Shown here piece after piece: positions 1 through 6,980 of a DNA stretch of 64,000 nt. The notes beneath the pieces are model-generated. The model saw nothing but the letters and a program-made list of their open reading frames with translations, did not search any database and was not told where the DNA came from. Source of the DNA: Vibrio renipiscarius (GTDB lineage Bacteria > Pseudomonadota > Gammaproteobacteria > Enterobacterales > Vibrionaceae); contig NZ_JTKH01000003.1 in the NCBI RefSeq assembly GCF_000827885.1, forward strand, positions 186,001 through 250,000, written 5' to 3'. Position 1 is the first letter of the stretch. Every line of letters begins with the position of its first letter. The position numbers and the translations under genes were made by a program.

Positions 1-239
1 ACATGTGCTGATGCTAATGTAGCATGACCACAAAAATCAATTTCAGTCAGTGGTGAAAACCAACGAATCTCATATTGATTTTCTTTTATTAGCTTAATAA
101 AGGCTGTTTCTGACAAATTATTTTCAGCTGCAATATTTTGCATCAATTCGGCTTCAGGCCATATCGTAACAGGAATGACTGCCGCTGAATTACCTTTAAA
201 CTGTTGATTTGTGAACGCATCAACTACGAATATATCCAT
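1..239 (-). CDS. PhzF-family protein, N-terminal part (cut by window edge)
   Basis: Reading the minus strand from the ATG at 237-239 gives MDIFVVDAFTNQQFKGNSAA and then an open frame to the window edge (79 residues). The start (F-x-V-D-A-F-T-x-x-x-F-x-G-N-x-A) and the later F-S-P-x-x-E-x-x-F-C-G-H-A-T are hallmark PhzF-family motifs (phenazine biosynthesis PhzF / diaminopimelate-epimerase fold isomerases). Family members are about 260-300 residues, so about 70 percent is missing to the left. AAAGGAG lies 12 bases upstream of the start. It is a cassette gene on the minus strand, just 3' of an attC. The substrate of such cassette-borne PhzF relatives is generally unknown; a phenazine role should not be assumed. 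Confidence 0.85.
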   Translation of the reverse strand, partial: MDIFVVDAFTNQQFKGNSAAVIPVTIWPEAELMQNIAAENNLSETAFIKLIKENQYEIRWFSPLTEIDFCGHATLASAH

Positions 240-265
240 TTCCAATTTGAACTCCTTTTGCTTTA

Positions 266-343
266 TAACCGCATTAAGGTGAGCAGCGCTTGGCTATACT
301 TAATGCCAAGCGTTACGAATCACTCTTAAATTGTTTGCTAGTT
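266..343 (-). repeat. integron attC site (short)
   Basis: The site runs from TAAC (266-269) to a degenerate inverse core near 337-343 and carries the inner VCR-like motif pair GCTTGGC / GCCAAGCG. It closes the toxin-antitoxin cassette. The inverse core reads GCTAGTT where other sites here have GTTATA, so one end may be weakened. Confidence 0.7.
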
Positions 344-399
344 GCCCATCTCAAAGGCTAGTGCTAACATTTGTACACACACCAACAAAGGAATACATC

Positions 400-684
400 A
401 TGGACACTAGAATTCAATTTCGTGTTGATGAAGAAACAAAACGCCTAGCTCAACAAATGGCTGAGAGCCAAGGTCGCACTTTGAGTGACGCTTGCCGTGA
501 ACTAACTGAGCAAATGGCTGAACAACAACGCAAAGCATTATCTCACGACGCTTGGTTAACTGAACAAATAAACCTAGCATTTGAGAAGTTTGACTCAGCA
601 AAAGCTTCGTTTGTTGACCATGACTCAGCAAAAGCACGAATGGCTGAACGAAAAGCTAAGATTCGCAGCCGAGGTCAACAATGA
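400..684 (+). CDS. RelB/DinJ-type antitoxin
   Basis: 94-residue protein beginning MDTRIQFRVDEETKRLAQQM, matching the RelB/DinJ antitoxin pattern: an N-terminal ribbon-helix-helix DNA-binding segment (about residues 1-45) and a charged, helical, toxin-wrapping C-terminus rich in K, E and A. The ATG at 400 is preferred over an upstream one at 331 because AAAGGA lies just before it and the family pattern begins there. Its stop overlaps the toxin start (ATGA at 681-684), implying translational coupling. In this family the antitoxin, alone and with the toxin, represses its own promoter. The pair reads opposite to the cassette array, so it must have its own promoter, as is usual for integron toxin-antitoxin cassettes. 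A short duplicated residue block (DSAKA at residues 66-70 and again 11 residues later) is visible. Confidence 0.85.
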   Translation: MDTRIQFRVDEETKRLAQQMAESQGRTLSDACRELTEQMAEQQRKALSHDAWLTEQINLAFEKFDSAKASFVDHDSAKARMAERKAKIRSRGQQ

Positions 685-953
685 TTTTATGGGAAGAAGA
701 ATCGCTAAATGATCGTGAGAAGATCTTTGAGTTTCTTTATGACTTCAACCCTAACGCAGCAGAAAAAACTGACGAAATCATCGAAACTAAAGTAGAAAAT
801 TTACTTGAACAGCCACTTATGGGTCGAGACGGTATTCGTGGGAGATTACTCATTATCCCTGAGATTTCGATGATCGTCTCCTATTGGATCGAAGGCGACA
901 TTATCCGAATCATGCGCGTGCTCCACCAGAAACAAAAATTTCCTATGGATTGA
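681..953 (+). CDS. RelE/ParE superfamily toxin
   Basis: 90-residue protein with the ParE/RelE fold pattern: N-terminal W-x-E-E-S-L-N-D-R helix, a second helix (about 25-47), then strands ending in the typical I-x-R-x-L-H-Q-K-Q-x-x-P C-terminus. ParE members poison DNA gyrase, RelE members cleave mRNA on the ribosome; the sequence is closer to ParE/YacB-like members, but the target is not certain. It overlaps the antitoxin by 4 bases, so the two form one operon. Such modules are thought to stabilise large cassette arrays by penalising loss. Confidence 0.85.
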   Translation: MILWEEESLNDREKIFEFLYDFNPNAAEKTDEIIETKVENLLEQPLMGRDGIRGRLLIIPEISMIVSYWIEGDIIRIMRVLHQKQKFPMD

Positions 954-971
954 TTGCTCGCTCTGGGGAAC

Positions 972-1093
972 TAACGCCTACATACCACGGTTACTACAAT
1001 ACAGACCTAGCTGAATTTTAACGCCTTAATCACTGAAACTAAGGGCAAACTGACAACGCCGAGTGTAGCAAATCGTGTTGATACATTTGTTAT
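972..1093 (-). repeat. integron attC site (VCR-length)
   Basis: About 122 bases from TAACGCC (972) to GTTATA (1089-1094). The two outer ends pair imperfectly (CGTGGTATGTAG near one end against CTACA..-like CGTGTTGATACAT at the other), with an inner TAACGCC at 1019. Length equals the classic VCR of about 123 bases. It supplies the stop codon of the CYTH gene. Confidence 0.8.
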
Positions 1094-1641
1094 ACCGTAA
1101 GACTTTCTGAGTACATTTTTCGGTATGAACGATGTTCTAAGTCCGTAGAACTCAGACCAAACTTACTTGCTAAAATAATCAGTTCAGACCGATAACTTTC
1201 AAGTAAGCTCTCATCGTCAGTCATAATCGCAAATTCAGCAAAATCACCTAACCCATTAAGAGTATCGACAGTAATATGAAATTCACCAACAAAGTAAATA
1301 CTACGCGTTTTCTTCATGGCTAAAACAACATCATAGCCCATTGTATTAAGCATATTTTTCGCTTTATTGGCATCGGTGATATTCGTTGCTTCACAACGGT
1401 CAGCCTCTGGCCCTTTAACTATCCAAAGTTTAATTCCAGACGGTTCCATTTCACGAATGCAAAGACTTTTATTTTCAGCCAAAAGTACTTGTTCAGGAGT
1501 ATCAAAGTAACAATCAGATTCTAAGTTATCTTCAAGCATGACTTCATACGTCATTGAATTCAATATAGTTAAAAACTGAGATTTAGACTTCAGCCTATAT
1601 TTCAATTCTACTTCAAACTTACCTTCAAAATGTTCTGACAT
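1090..1641 (-). CDS. CYTH-domain protein (class IV adenylate cyclase-like)
   Basis: 183 residues covering one complete CYTH domain. The N-terminal E-V-E-L-K-Y-R-L (about residues 10-17) is the ExExK signature; further conserved charged strands are ESDCYFDTP (about 42-50), LCIREME (60-66), LWIVKGPE (72-79), KKTRSIYF (109-116) and HITVDTLNGLGDFAEFAI (122-139). CYTH enzymes bind triphosphates with divalent metal in a beta-tunnel; members include CyaB-type adenylate cyclase, thiamine triphosphatase and inorganic triphosphatase. Which activity applies cannot be decided here. The stop codon TAA lies within the first bases of the following attC, which is common in cassettes. The ATG at 1639-1641 has only a weak purine-rich stretch upstream. 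Confidence 0.85.
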   Translation of the reverse strand: MSEHFEGKFEVELKYRLKSKSQFLTILNSMTYEVMLEDNLESDCYFDTPEQVLLAENKSLCIREMEPSGIKLWIVKGPEADRCEATNITDANKAKNMLNTMGYDVVLAMKKTRSIYFVGEFHITVDTLNGLGDFAEFAIMTDDESLLESYRSELIILASKFGLSSTDLEHRSYRKMYSESLTV

Positions 1642-1661
1642 CGAATCACTACTTACTAAAA

Positions 1662-1738
1662 ATGATAAAGAAGGCTAGATTAGCACGCTAATTCACGGAT
1701 TTTAGTTAACTACGTTCGATTACGGTAGCCTTGTTATA
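1662..1738 (-). repeat. divergent attC-like site
   Basis: Between two cassette genes where an attC is expected. The right end TTGTTATA is canonical, and AAGGCTA near that end pairs with TAGCCTT at the other (about 1670), but the left core lacks the usual TAACG. It is probably a decayed attC or an attC of another lineage. Confidence 0.45.
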
Positions 1739-1739
1739 T

Positions 1740-2375
1740 TTAAGGCTTTGAACTCAAAAGGATCCCACTACCCATTCCTATAAATAAGCTGCCTGAAACT
1801 TTTGCGAGCCTACCCTCGAATTTTTTTGTACTCAGCTTTTTCCCTATTCGGCAAATGGCTAGTGCATAGTTCAAATGGACGCTCGCTACAATAACGCAAA
1901 TCGATAGATACATTATGACAAATTGCGCCATATGAGAATGAGTTGTATCTAAAAATTGAGGCAAGAATGCCGATAGAAAAATCATAGTTTTAGGATTACT
2001 TACTGAAACAAAGAATGCCTCTCGGAACAGAGATTTTGAATTCCTTTTCTTTAGCTCAAAGCCGAGTTTTGATAGTTCAAGGCTATCTTTCCTTATTTGT
2101 TTGAAACTTTTAATTCCAAGGTAAATTAAATACAAACCACCCACACACTTCATGACAAAAAACCATGTTGGTAGACGAGTAAGAATTTCCCCAACACCTA
2201 CGGCAACCAAACCAACAATGAGAAATTGACAAAATAGGTTACCTAGAATGGTAACAAAAGCAGACCCAATACCGTATTGAACACTATTTTTCACAACCAA
2301 CAGTACATTAGGGCCCGGCGATAATGTAACGACTAAATACGCAAGAAAAAACATCAACCAAGTATCTAAATTCAT
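1740..2375 (-). CDS. LysE/RhtB-family amino-acid exporter
   Basis: 211-residue inner-membrane protein. The N-terminus has the family signature LSPGPNVLLVVKNS (about residues 18-31), followed by a hydrophobic segment (38-60), the GGLYLIYLGIKSFK motif (79-92), a cytoplasmic charged loop (93-115), and the conserved SVSNPKTMIFLSAFLPQF stretch (124-141) leading to further membrane helices; about six helices in total. Family members export amino acids or homoserine lactones; the substrate cannot be predicted. AAAGGAGTG precedes the ATG by about 4 bases. The gene sits between two attC-type sites as a one-gene cassette. Confidence 0.88.
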   Translation of the reverse strand: MNLDTWLMFFLAYLVVTLSPGPNVLLVVKNSVQYGIGSAFVTILGNLFCQFLIVGLVAVGVGEILTRLPTWFFVMKCVGGLYLIYLGIKSFKQIRKDSLELSKLGFELKKRNSKSLFREAFFVSVSNPKTMIFLSAFLPQFLDTTHSHMAQFVIMYLSICVIVASVHLNYALAICRIGKKLSTKKFEGRLAKVSGSLFIGMGSGILLSSKP

Positions 2376-2402
2376 TGAACACTCCTTTGCTCAAAAAAAA
2401 GA

Positions 2403-2525
2403 TAACGCCTTACTAGCGGGCGATAACGCGTTACCACCTAACTTGAATATTGTGCCCTAAACACGGCGCTTAAACTGTGAGTTGAGTTCGCCAAGCGTTA
2501 GGAGTCCCTGTTAAGTAATTTGTTA
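2403..2525 (-). repeat. integron attC site (VCR-length)
   Basis: About 123 bases from TAACGCCTTAC (2403) to TTTGTTATA (ends about 2526), with inner TAACGCG (2424) and GCCAAGCGTTAGG (2491). It closes the NTF2-like cassette. Confidence 0.82.
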
Positions 2526-2544
2526 TAGGCCAGTTCCCCGTAGC

Positions 2545-2922
2545 CTAGACCTGTTCTAATTTGAAAGGCGAACACGGCGTGCCTTGGTGGTATTTTAGTT
2601 GCCAAGATGTACCTGTAAAAACCCAAATAGAACAACGTTTTGCGTAGCCACTGACTTCGCCTGCTTCGTCGACAATGGCTGACTTATACTTTAACAGTTG
2701 GACAGATGGTTCAAGTTGAATACATTCATAGTTTTGCGAATGAACACGAGCACTTGAAGGTTTTTCAGTTTCCATCATTTCAACGATAGAAGAATAGTCA
2801 TAGCTATTCCCTGATTTACCAACTTCTGAAAAGTGCGGGTGAATCAAACGCTCTCTATCGGCCTTGTTTTGTCGGATTTCGTACTTATGAAGCTCAACTT
2901 CTTGTTCAACTAATATATCCAT
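2545..2922 (-). CDS. NTF2-like (DUF4440/SnoaL-like) protein
   Basis: 125-residue protein. The pattern helix VEQEVELHKYEIRQNKADRERLIHP, then SEVGKSGNSYDYSSIVEMM, then strands with LLKYKSAIVDEAGEV...RCSIWVFTGTSWQLKYHQGTP matches DUF4440/NTF2-like cone-shaped folds common in Vibrio cassettes. A longer open frame runs upstream, but the extra 57 residues are only the antisense of the neighbouring insertion-sequence end; the true start is the ATG at 2920-2922, with GGAG five bases before it. No catalytic residues can be named and the ligand is unknown. Confidence 0.75.
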   Translation of the reverse strand: MDILVEQEVELHKYEIRQNKADRERLIHPHFSEVGKSGNSYDYSSIVEMMETEKPSSARVHSQNYECIQLEPSVQLLKYKSAIVDEAGEVSGYAKRCSIWVFTGTSWQLKYHQGTPCSPFKLEQV

Positions 2923-2952
2923 ATATTCTCCGAAAGCGATAAGGCATATAAC

Positions 2953-3234
2953 GAATGACATGGATTCCCCCTCCCGAGGATCTGCCACACTTAAGTGGAA
3001 TACATTTGCACCGGAGGCACCATGTCTGATTATTCTTATTTTTGCGGTATCGACCTGGCTAAAAACCATTTTAGTCTTCATGCTGTCGACCAAAATGGCA
3101 AAGTCCTACTTCATAAGTCGGTTACTCGCTCTAAACTGCTGACTACAATAGTAAATATGCCGCTCATGTGTATAGGCGTTGAAGCGTGTAGTGGTGCACA
3201 TTATTGGGTAAGAACACTCAATAAACACGGGCAT
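2953..3234 (+). mobile_element. IS110-family (IS1111 group) element, copy 1, left end only
   Basis: The first 282 bases are nearly identical to the left end of the intact copy at 7449: the subterminal repeat ATGGATTCCCCC, leader and first about 70 transposase codons. Homology stops after 3234 and joins directly to an attC half-site, so the rest of the element and about 50 bases of the attC were deleted together. The left junction is TAAC followed by GAATGAC, exactly as in the other two copies. Confidence 0.85.
3022..3234 (+). pseudogene. truncated IS110-family transposase fragment
   Basis: Starts MSDYSYFCGIDLAKNHFSLH with GGAGG upstream, like the intact copy, but keeps only about 71 residues: the first catalytic Asp (G-I-D-L-A) and the Glu of GVEACSG are present, the later DD pair and the whole C-terminal Tnp20 domain are gone. 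The frame runs on into attC sequence until 3264. Not functional. Confidence 0.85.
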
Positions 3235-3308
3235 ACTACCTTAATCACTAAGCGCAGCGCATAGCAAAAATGCCATGCGTTGCGAATCACTCTTAAACAG
3301 TTTATTAC
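3235..3308 (-). repeat. attC remnant
   Basis: Retains the CCTTAATCACTAA segment, the AAATGCCATGCGTTGCGAATC half and a mutated inverse core (TTTATTAC where the usual is TTTGTTAT). The left core was lost with the IS deletion. The TTA at 3305 provides the stop codon of the adjacent gene. Confidence 0.65.
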
Positions 3309-3721
3309 ATAGCATGCCGAGACAAGTAATGTTTTGCGGTTTCTCTATGACCTTTTGTAAATTTTGAGTTGTTAGATACTTCCCTAAAAATTTCAACAAT
3401 AGGTTTACCGGCGATTAAATGAACATTGCTATTTAGAAGTCTATGGAGCATCAACAAGCTCATTGCGTGAGGTTTGTTTAGGACAGATTTTACAAGCTCT
3501 TTCTCATAGTTCCCAATATTCTCTAGAGCGTGAACTATCGACCAAAAAGTACCGTAACCGTCATGCTCAGGATTACGCTCCAAAACAAACAGCAAACTTT
3601 TAACGACTCGAATATCATTAAAATCAAAAGCTTCTTCGACTAATTCGTCTAGAGCCTCCCATTCGTCATTCATTGGGAAAAAACTGTCGATATCCTTCAC
3701 AACATCTTCAATATTTCTCAT
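3305..3721 (-). CDS. cassette protein of unknown function
   Basis: 138-residue, mostly helical, acidic protein without signal peptide or membrane segments. The order of helices (EALDELVEEAFDFNDIRVVKSLLFVLE; GTFWSIVHALENIG; MSLLMLHRLLNS; GHRETAKHYL) resembles HEAT-like immunity-protein families (for instance the Imm30 group), but this is an impression, not a match I can verify. AGGAGC lies six bases before the ATG. Its stop codon is within the attC remnant. Confidence 0.7.
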   Translation of the reverse strand: MRNIEDVVKDIDSFFPMNDEWEALDELVEEAFDFNDIRVVKSLLFVLERNPEHDGYGTFWSIVHALENIGNYEKELVKSVLNKPHAMSLLMLHRLLNSNVHLIAGKPIVEIFREVSNNSKFTKGHRETAKHYLSRHAM

Positions 3722-3738
3722 TGATAGCTCCTGCTATG

Positions 3739-3831
3739 TAACGCCTGTTTAAACTGTGAGTGAGCGTGTGCCATGTTTGAGCGTTAGCGAGTTCGGCACG
3801 CGTTTACGAATCAGATTTAAATTTCTTGTTG
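3739..3831 (-). repeat. integron attC site
   Basis: Runs from TAACGCCTGTTTAAAC (3739) to ATTTCTTGTTGA (3820-3831); GAGCGTGTGCC and GGCACGCG form the inner pair. It closes the cassette that was invaded by the IS91-type remnant. Confidence 0.72.
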
Positions 3832-3921
3832 AACGAAGCCGCTCTGCGGCAGAGTGAAAGATACTATCATCCATACTTTCAGTCGCGCCTTTATGTTAAG
3901 ACGATTACTGGAGATAACCCG

Positions 3922-4043
3922 ATGAACTCAAACGAACAACAACGCTACCATGCGCTTTATGAACAATACCTTACCAACTTAACTCTGCAAGGGAAACGAC
4001 CCGCCACCATGGATGCTTATTCTCGTGCGGTTCGTCGTACTTA
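3922..4043 (+). pseudogene. tyrosine recombinase N-terminal fragment (IS91-type element)
   Basis: From the ATG at 3922 (GGAG upstream) the reading MNSNEQQRYHALYEQYLTNL and TLQGKRPATMDAYSRAVRR matches the core-binding, SAM-like N-terminal domain of tyrosine recombinases that accompany IS91-type transposases. Only about 40 residues remain; after that the frame is lost at a junction with the transposase fragment. The catalytic domain is missing. Confidence 0.7.
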
Positions 4044-4416
4044 TTCAACGCATTCGCGCTGGCCACCATGTGGCGCGCAAGAATGATGACGGCGATAAAA
4101 CAGCACCCTGATTTGTGGTTACCTCAGGACATACCCAAACAATGGGTGGTCGATTGTCGTCAAGTTGGCAATGGAGAACCTGCATTAGAATATCTGTCTC
4201 GCTACCTTTATCGCGGCGTGTTGCCTGACCGCGACATTCTCCATATTTGCGATGACGCAGTGACTTTTCGCTATAAAGACAGTCGCACTCAAATGTGGAA
4301 AACACGCTGTCTGCCACTACTTAAATTCTTGCTTTTGATTTTGCAACATGTGTTGCCGAAAGGATTACAACGGGTACGAGATTACGGCTTCTTACGCGGC
4401 CAAAATAGACAAACAT
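4041..4416 (+). pseudogene. IS91-family (Y2) transposase fragment
   Basis: In the frame starting LFNAFALATMWRARM the sequence continues WVVDCRQVGNGEPALEYLSR YLYRGVLPDRDI, then the KTRCLPLLKFLLLILQHVLP region, and ends RVRDYGFLRGQ. This is the middle part of the Y2_Tnp domain of IS91-type transposases. Both the zinc-binding N-terminus and the paired catalytic tyrosines are absent. It is joined directly to attC sequence at about 4416, so the element end was lost by deletion. Confidence 0.8.
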
Positions 4417-4500
4417 ATGAGCTAAACCATTGGGACATAAACACTGAATACAAAATAAGCCAAAAATGCCGAGCGTTGGGCATCCGTCTTAAACGCTTGT
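4417..4500 (-). repeat. attC remnant
   Basis: The AAAATGCCGAGCGTTGGGCATCC half and CTTAAACGC are preserved, but the inverse core reads TTGTATGG in place of TTGTTATA. The loss of TAA here lets the upstream gene read into the site. Confidence 0.6.
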
Positions 4501-5382
4501 ATGGCTGCGTTTCAAAACTGGTAATACTTCTGCGGTTTCAGTATCTAGCATGTCTAAAACACTTTCAAAACCATGTATAGGCCACCAACCTAATTTCTCA
4601 CGTGCGGACGACGAATCATATACTCGATCTAAGCTTTGAGGTAATTGCCAACTTCTTTGTTGAAACGCTAGCGCGATTTCTGGGCACTTGCGTTTGATAA
4701 CAGCCCCAGCTTCAATATATAGAGCTTCACAATCAGAAAAATGAAAAGGTGTTGCACCTGATATTATAAAACGATTAAAACCGCTTAAGCGTTTTTCCAC
4801 AGCACATAAATGAGCATTTGCTACATCGCGAGCATCAATACCACGAGTCAGGCGAAATACAGCCATTAAATCCGCAGGCTCAGGAAAGCATCTCGACATT
4901 TGCAGCACAGTCACTGGGAGCTGAAACAGATTTGAAATTTCTTCTAGCTTAGTTTCAGCCGCTATTTTACTTTTATGATAAATCGACTTGGGTTGAGGGG
5001 TAACTTCCTCATCAATCCAACCAGCAATACTTTTTGGCGTCGAAGCATAGCCGTACAACGCAGTTGTACTGGTAAAAACAAAGTGCTTAATACCTGCTTT
5101 TATACCAGCTAAAGCCAATTTCTCAGTCGCATCTACGTTGATTGATTGAAATTCTGAATCAGAAACTAAACCAACATGAGGAGCATGAACAGCCGCTGTA
5201 TGAACGATAACATCAATATTTTCAAGAATCCCATCAATCAAAGCGCTATCACGGATATCACCAATGTAATCAGCTGTTGAGCAAGGTGTTTTATCAATGC
5301 CTACTACGTCATGTGTTCGCATTAATTTAATATAGATTGCACGACCAACCCTACCTGCAGAGCCTGTTACCAAAATTCTCAT
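4489..5382 (-). CDS. NAD(P)-dependent epimerase/dehydratase (extended SDR)
   Basis: 297 residues. The Rossmann motif VTGSAGRVGRAI lies at residues 5-16, the adenine-binding D at about 57 (GDIRD), HTAAVHAP at about 61-68 and the catalytic Y-x-x-x-K as YHKSK at about 139-143 with an upstream S-T-T (about 105-107). These define an extended short-chain dehydrogenase of the UDP-glucose-epimerase type; substrate unknown. The coding frame runs into the attC because the attC end is mutated, giving a short extra C-terminus (about five residues). No other gene shares this cassette. Confidence 0.85.
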   Translation of the reverse strand: MRILVTGSAGRVGRAIYIKLMRTHDVVGIDKTPCSTADYIGDIRDSALIDGILENIDVIVHTAAVHAPHVGLVSDSEFQSINVDATEKLALAGIKAGIKHFVFTSTTALYGYASTPKSIAGWIDEEVTPQPKSIYHKSKIAAETKLEEISNLFQLPVTVLQMSRCFPEPADLMAVFRLTRGIDARDVANAHLCAVEKRLSGFNRFIISGATPFHFSDCEALYIEAGAVIKRKCPEIALAFQQRSWQLPQSLDRVYDSSSAREKLGWWPIHGFESVLDMLDTETAEVLPVLKRSHTSV

Positions 5383-5417
5383 TACGACACCTTACTAATG
5401 ATTAACCTCAAAGCAGC

Positions 5418-5513
5418 TAACGCCATCGCACAATTTACCAATAAAGAGGCTTCGGGCTTGTTCAACACTCGGGATTTAACGCTGGCTACGCAGCGCTTAA
5501 TCCTCATTTGTTA
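5418..5513 (-). repeat. integron attC site
   Basis: From TAACGCCATCGC (5418) to ATTTGTTATG (5505-5514), with an inner TTAACGCTGGC (5477). It closes the GNAT cassette. Confidence 0.75.
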
Positions 5514-5533
5514 TGTGAATTTTTCCAGCGATA

Positions 5534-6058
5534 TCAATACACACAACCATTAAACTCAATGACTTGATTACTTAGAACATGACTGCCTTTGTAAGTCTTA
5601 ATCATGCCTCCGCGGTAGACAAACTCATTCCAATTTTCCTGCTGTATGTCGAAGTAATGAATAGGAAAAAGTAATTCTGAATACCCTGAACTTCGATATA
5701 CATCTGGCTCATAAGCGAATAGAAAAGAATGAGTTACACCAAAAGAAACCAAGTATTTATCCAGTTCTTTTACGATGACTTTGGCTAACCCAAGACCGCG
5801 CTTATTTGGTGCAACAGCAATGCCACCAACTATGCCCGCTTTGAAGATTGTTGAGCCTTGTGACATTAAACGGCTGTAAGCAAAACCAGTAGCAATAATC
5901 TGATTTTCGTCTTCAATTATAACTGTACAAACGAACTCGTGATTAAAATTGACCATAGAATTTTGGCCAAAAACCGAGTTTAGATGTGTATTAAGTGCAG
6001 CTTCATGCGCCTCAATTTCACCATTTTCGAAGACTGATATTTTCAACATGAGCTCCAT
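5534..6058 (-). CDS. GNAT-family N-acetyltransferase
   Basis: 174 residues. The acetyl-CoA binding motif A is GGIAVAPNKRGLGLAKVIVK (about residues 78-97), matching the Q/R-x-x-G-x-G/A pattern (K-R-G-L-G-L). Beta strands before it (TVIIEDENQIIATGFAY) and the later FLFAYEPDVYRSSGYSE fit the fold. Substrate unknown. Two ATGs, three codons apart, are possible starts; the GGAG between them sits closer than ideal to the second one. It is a single-gene cassette. Confidence 0.82.
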   Translation of the reverse strand: MELMLKISVFENGEIEAHEAALNTHLNSVFGQNSMVNFNHEFVCTVIIEDENQIIATGFAYSRLMSQGSTIFKAGIVGGIAVAPNKRGLGLAKVIVKELDKYLVSFGVTHSFLFAYEPDVYRSSGYSELLFPIHYFDIQQENWNEFVYRGGMIKTYKGSHVLSNQVIEFNGCVY

Positions 6059-6063
6059 TCACA

Positions 6064-6180
6064 TAACGCTCGCTTAAGTGGTGAGCAACGCAATACCGAT
6101 GTTGCTCACCCCTTAATCACTAAATTCAACGCATAATGAAAATGCCACGCGTTGCGAATCCGTCTTGAACGCTTTGTTAT
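6064..6180 (-). repeat. integron attC site (VCR-length)
   Basis: About 117 bases from TAACGCTCGCTTAAG (6064) to CGCTTTGTTATG (6170-6181). Outer arms CTTAAG / TCTTGAACG and inner GAGCAAC / GTTGCTC are visible. It closes the GST cassette. Confidence 0.85.
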
Positions 6181-6185
6181 GAGTA

Positions 6186-6824
6186 TCACTTAAATGGTGT
6201 GAGATCTATACCTTCAATGTCACAAACAGCTTTCACTGTTGGATGATCCGACAAGCGATTAAGATAGCTAGCCAAGTGTTTGAATGTCAAAGGCGATCTC
6301 TGAATTGGTAACGACCACTCAGCCAACATGAACAAGAAGTAGTCACACGCAGACAGAGTGTCACCTAGTAGGTAATCATTATGCTCTAGCTGATCATTTA
6401 TGATCGACAAAGCTTCAGCTATACGCTCATCTTGAGCCGCTACGACATTTGGGATCGTTGACTCATCATTTGTATGACGATGTGGATAATAACGAACCAT
6501 TAACTCAGCTTGAAGCGTGTTGTTTAGAAAAGCTAACCATTGAAAGAACAGCGGACGCGCAGAGTCACCAATAACCGGAATTAGCCCTTGTTCAGGGTGT
6601 AATTCACAAATATGAATACAGATTGCTGGGCTCTCAAAAATAGCCTGTTCGTTATACACGAGAGTAGGAATACGACCAGCTGGATTCAGCTTTAAATACT
6701 CAGCTGATTTTTGCGAATTTGACTTCTTATCAACCAGTAAGAGATCGTATTCAGCGCCAACATGATGAAGTAGAAAATGCGGAGCTAAACTCGCATTGTT
6801 TGGGTAGTAATATAGCTTAAACAA
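6186..6824 (-). CDS. glutathione S-transferase family protein
   Basis: 212 residues in two parts: a thioredoxin-like N-terminal domain (YYYPNNASLAPHFLLHHVGA, then LNPAGRIPTLVY with the cis-Pro, and FESPAICIHICE, which holds the E-S of the glutathione site) and an all-helical C-terminal domain (about 90-212, including LSACDYFLFMLAEW, the N-capping D region). The TTG at 6822-6824 is proposed as start: GGAGG lies five bases before it and the family begins M-x-K-L-Y; an ATG 12 bases further upstream would put the ribosome site inside the gene. Serine after N-N-A may be the catalytic residue. Single-gene cassette. Confidence 0.85.
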   Translation of the reverse strand: MFKLYYYPNNASLAPHFLLHHVGAEYDLLLVDKKSNSQKSAEYLKLNPAGRIPTLVYNEQAIFESPAICIHICELHPEQGLIPVIGDSARPLFFQWLAFLNNTLQAELMVRYYPHRHTNDESTIPNVVAAQDERIAEALSIINDQLEHNDYLLGDTLSACDYFLFMLAEWSLPIQRSPLTFKHLASYLNRLSDHPTVKAVCDIEGIDLTPFK

Positions 6825-6858
6825 AACAACCTCCATATTGAAAACTAGCGGATACTCA

Positions 6859-6980
6859 TAACGCCCAATTAAGGTGTGAACAACGCTACCACTTAACCTA
6901 AAGCATTGTGCCATAAACACTAAGCTTGAAGTAGAAGCAAAAACGCCAAGCGTTGAGAATCCCTCTTAAATTGTTTGTTA
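6859..6980 (-). repeat. integron attC site (VCR-length)
   Basis: 122 bases from TAACGCCCAATTAAGG (6859) to ATTGTTTGTTAA (6970-6981). CTTAATT-type arms and inner GCCAAGCGTTGAG are clear. It supplies the stop of the membrane-protein gene. Confidence 0.85.

Noticed and set aside
407-637. 76-residue minus frame across the antitoxin gene
   Set aside because: It is only the complementary frame of the well-supported antitoxin.
2923-3093. N-terminal extension shared by the NTF2-like gene and the membrane-protein gene
   Set aside because: The shared 47 residues are the antisense of the same IS end, not a real domain; each gene has a good start inside.
2960-3142. Extra frames at the IS left ends (2960, 7456, 9910)
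   Set aside because: They lie in the wrong frame inside the transposase region and have no own ribosome site.
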